Shown here: piece after piece, positions 49,548 to 51,990 of the stretch
Layout of the letters: each line of letters opens with the position of its first letter
Numbering within the stretch: position 1 is the first letter of the stretch
NCBI GenBank assembly: GCA_025765595.1
Contig: JAIVFH010000201.1
Location: forward strand, 1-51,990
DNA length: 51,990 bases
DNA from: Obelidium mucronatum
Taxonomy: Eukaryota > Chytridiomycota > Chytridiomycetes > Chytridiales > Chytriomycetaceae
Direction: 5' to 3'
Translations under genes and position numbers: made by a program
Notes under the pieces: generated by a model
What the model was told of the DNA's origin: nothing
The model's database searches: none
The model's input: only the letters and a program-made list of their open reading frames with translations

Positions 49548-51929
49548 ATGTCCTCACGCACGAACAACTACGAGCAACTCGCAAATCGGGCTCCGATTCC
49601 TCCAATTAACGACGAACAAAGTGGATCCAAGAGAATATATTCATCGGCGCTTAAAGCGGCTTTGTCGTTCGGCAAGACTGTCGCCACTCCTGACCCAAAT
49701 GCAAAGGGAAAGCCTATCTCAGTCCCAGCAAAGAGACACGAAGCAATGAAGAGTTCGGCAAAGAAACCATTGGATTTTGAGAAGCCGAGCCTTGTTGTGA
49801 ACACAGCGTCTCTTCACGCTAACCAGCGCAAGAAGCAGACTTCAGTATCAAACTACTTTCCCCAAGAAACAAAAACTCTGATAACGAAAATACCTCCCAG
49901 TGAACCTATCGATCTCTGTGAAAGCGATGATGATGATAAGGGCGGTGCTGCTGTCCATACTCAGCCAGACAGCTGCGTTGCAACTCCCTCAGCTCCTTCT
50001 ATGCCGAATTCGAAAGCCACAAGTGTTATTGATGATGAGAGTTTTCATGTGGATTTGAACGAAAACGAGGAGGAAGATGTGTTTCAACCCGTCAAAAAGT
50101 TCCGTTCTGATGTAACAAGGAATGCCAGCAACTGTCAACAAAAAGATGTATCTTCGCGTTCAGCAAATTCGCTTTATAGCCCTATTCCAATCAAATCCCC
50201 TGGTATTTCTGAGTCCATTTCCGCTGGCTCTTATTCGGCGCCTCAGCTTGCATCTGTACAACCAAGAGGTGCAAAAATAACTCTCAAGAAACCGAAGCGG
50301 ATTGAGAATCCTGTGATCGAGCCTTGGGCTGTAGATTTATTTTCTCAGGTATTGACCGTTCTTTCTCTCATTTTTTTTTTAGTTTCATTGCTGTTGCCTT
50401 TCTCAAATGCGTTATTTTGTGACAGACTTTGGACTTGTTCAACATGACACTACCAGGCGCCGAATTCCTCATTGAGCGACTCATCCATTCCTTTTTTGAC
50501 ACCGAAATGATCCAATTCCGCAGATCCCGACTTCAAGAAATCAAGGATGGCCCATCGATGGGCTGTGAAATAAATGGATCCTCAGACGACCCGATGCAAA
50601 AAAAAATCATCAGCTGGTACATTAAATTCTTTTCGGGTGATTCAGAGGTTGAATCGGACGAGGTGTGGAATCCGTCCCTGGAAGATGTGCCTGCAGCAAG
50701 TCGTCCTTCGGGCCTTATTTGCTTCCAAGCCCCCTTACTTATTGGACTTTCAGCTGTTCTTGCAACATGTCCCAAGAAAGTGCTTGCTATTTGGACTGAA
50801 TTGGGTGGGTCCTTGGATACGACATCTTTGTTGATGATGGAGGGATCGTGGAATGACTTTTCTGTATCATCGCCGACATCGGCACGAACAACGCCGCATA
50901 ATTCTATATCATCGCTCGCTAATGCGTCAGATGTCATTGACGTTGATGAAGTGATGGGAAGTCCGTCCCCACCAACAGCTCCACCGCCACCGTCCACCTA
51001 CTCCCACGCATTCGACATTGACCGCATCAATGAAATCCTGCGCCCGAATCGTCAAAGTTTGGCATCCACTTTCAACCACAAGTTCACCGAATCCGCAAGG
51101 TATTCCACGAAATTAGTCAAGGAAGTGAGCGAAGGAATCATTTTGGCGGCCGTTCCCGGCGGTGTGAATGGTAACGCGACAGAGGATGAATTTGCGTATT
51201 TCGAGAGGCTGTGGGGTGGTGATTGCTCCACAGCCATTGCTGAGATTATGGAGACTGTGGAAAAGTCGGCAATGGACTCGACGGGTTTTGGAAGCATTGG
51301 GGTCCGAGTGGATAAACCGGCTTATGAAGTAGGGATTCCTGAGCGTAGAGTTGAGTGCCCGCCAAACAACAAAAGCAATTACCATATATTTGCTGATTTT
51401 GAAATTCTTTTCTTTGTAGTACGTTGATGAGTATGTTATGACGAACATTGTATACATGACACAGGACTTGTTCAACCCACTAGACAGCGAAGAACTGCGT
51501 GGATGTACCTGCGATACCGAAGGAGCGCTCTGTGCCAGTATGGCGTGCTCATGCATAACTGCGATGAATAACCCTGCGTTCAATAACGATGCCCTACGCG
51601 ATTGTGTTTCAACGACAGTTATTGAATGTGGCGACGCTTGCGCTTGCTGCTGCGCTGAGAAACGCACATGCACAAATAGTACGAAGGCGTTGAATTCTTA
51701 TCTGAGACAAAATATGTTGAAGGGATTGGTTGTAAAGGCGTCGAGTTGTGGTGAGTCTCGTTTTTTTTTTGGCGTTTTTTTTTTGGTTTGACACCCTCTT
51801 TCTTTTCTTTTAGAGTGGGGTTGGTATTCGACTTTGATTGAAGTATTATTTATCTTTGAACTTTTTACTAATTCGTGATTGTTTTTTTTTCTGTTAAAAT
51901 GTCCTTTTTCGTTCAGGTCTATTCACAAG
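49548..51929 (+). CDS. SUV39-class SET lysine methyltransferase, 5' part (truncated by window end)
   Basis: Exons 49548-50348, 50426-51349, 51420-51750, then the SET start at 51917-51929 and an intron running off the end. The N-terminal 570 residues are mostly disordered and contain a PCNA box, QTSVSNYF (97-104), a SUMO-interaction-like IDLCESDDDD (121-130), a second one, VIDVDE (about 437), and a helical domain (about 268-400). The third exon has a pre-SET zinc cluster: GCTC, ALC, MAC, SC, then ECGDACACCC and TC. This is followed by LKGLVVKASSC, the strand leading into SET. GLFTR, the first SET motif, is in a 13-nt exon. The product would methylate histone H3 Lys9 in heterochromatin, coupled to replication. 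The SET core itself lies outside the window. Confidence 0.8.
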
Positions 51930-51973
51930 GTAGGTAATCAACCAATATTCTTTACTTGAAACTAATCGTTTCC

Positions 51974-51990
51974 AAAAAAAAAAAAAAAAA
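51974..51990. repeat. poly(A) run at the right end of the sequence
   Basis: At least 17 A, preceded by CC as in the other two long tracts, inside the last visible intron of the SET gene. The sequence ends within it. Confidence 0.9.

Overview
The window is eukaryotic nuclear DNA from a fungus, most likely an early-diverging, chytrid-like one. Genes are dense and AT-leaning, and they are split by short GT-AG introns of about 45-111 nt that often carry a CTAA-type branch site. The gene set fits: a DBP7/DDX31 helicase, a fungal GH5_12 steryl-glucosidase, a CBM19 chitin-binding module, plant-type LRR proteins, a Crinkler/RHS-like NTPase and a tyrosine-recombinase retrotransposon. Both sequence ends cut through features: a retroelement at the left, and a gene plus a poly(A) run at the right.

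Layout. 1-5.2 kb: a DIRS/Ngaro-type retrotransposon on the minus strand (gag, RT-RNase H, tyrosine recombinase). 6.3-10.5 kb: two convergent copies of a nuclease-like/coiled-coil/kinase-like family. The second copy is cut at a perfect 22-bp hairpin that joins it to a decayed chitin-active LPMO-CBM19 gene. 11.6-18.8 kb: an ABC-F ATPase with strong codon bias, an F-box/LRR protein and DBP7. 18.9-22.6 kb: a broken LRR paralogue, a third nuclease-kinase paralogue and gene shards. 22.7-27.3 kb: housekeeping-type genes (8-exon GH5_12 glucosidase, VOC/YycE-like protein, RING-H2 ligase). 27.5-29 kb: a secreted Ile/Val-rich protein that has lost its tail.

29.2-38.3 kb is a nested transposon block. A decayed hAT element is split, 13 bp into its transposase gene, by a Ty3/gypsy chromovirus with 206-bp LTRs that read as identical and a 5-bp target duplication. 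The chromovirus pol reading frame is interrupted by four GT-AG introns, one directly before the catalytic YIDD motif, and a 12-copy tandem repeat lies between the 5' LTR and gag. This is the most unusual feature of the window. 38.8-40.7 kb: a frameshifted Crinkler/RHS-like NTPase.

41.5-52 kb: a GPI-type surface protein, an SH3 adaptor, a secreted precursor with dibasic sites and five related peptides (KEP-like, possibly a signalling peptide), an F-box/ankyrin gene and its broken paralogue, a type I membrane protein, a shard of the nuclease-kinase family, and the 5' part of a pre-SET/SET lysine methyltransferase with PCNA- and SUMO-interaction motifs.

The accessory families (nuclease-kinase, LRR, F-box/ankyrin, GPI-tail protein) occur as intact copies plus shards scattered through the window, so this region is being rearranged. 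Several frameshifts in otherwise good genes sit in homopolymers, so some apparent lesions may be consensus errors.
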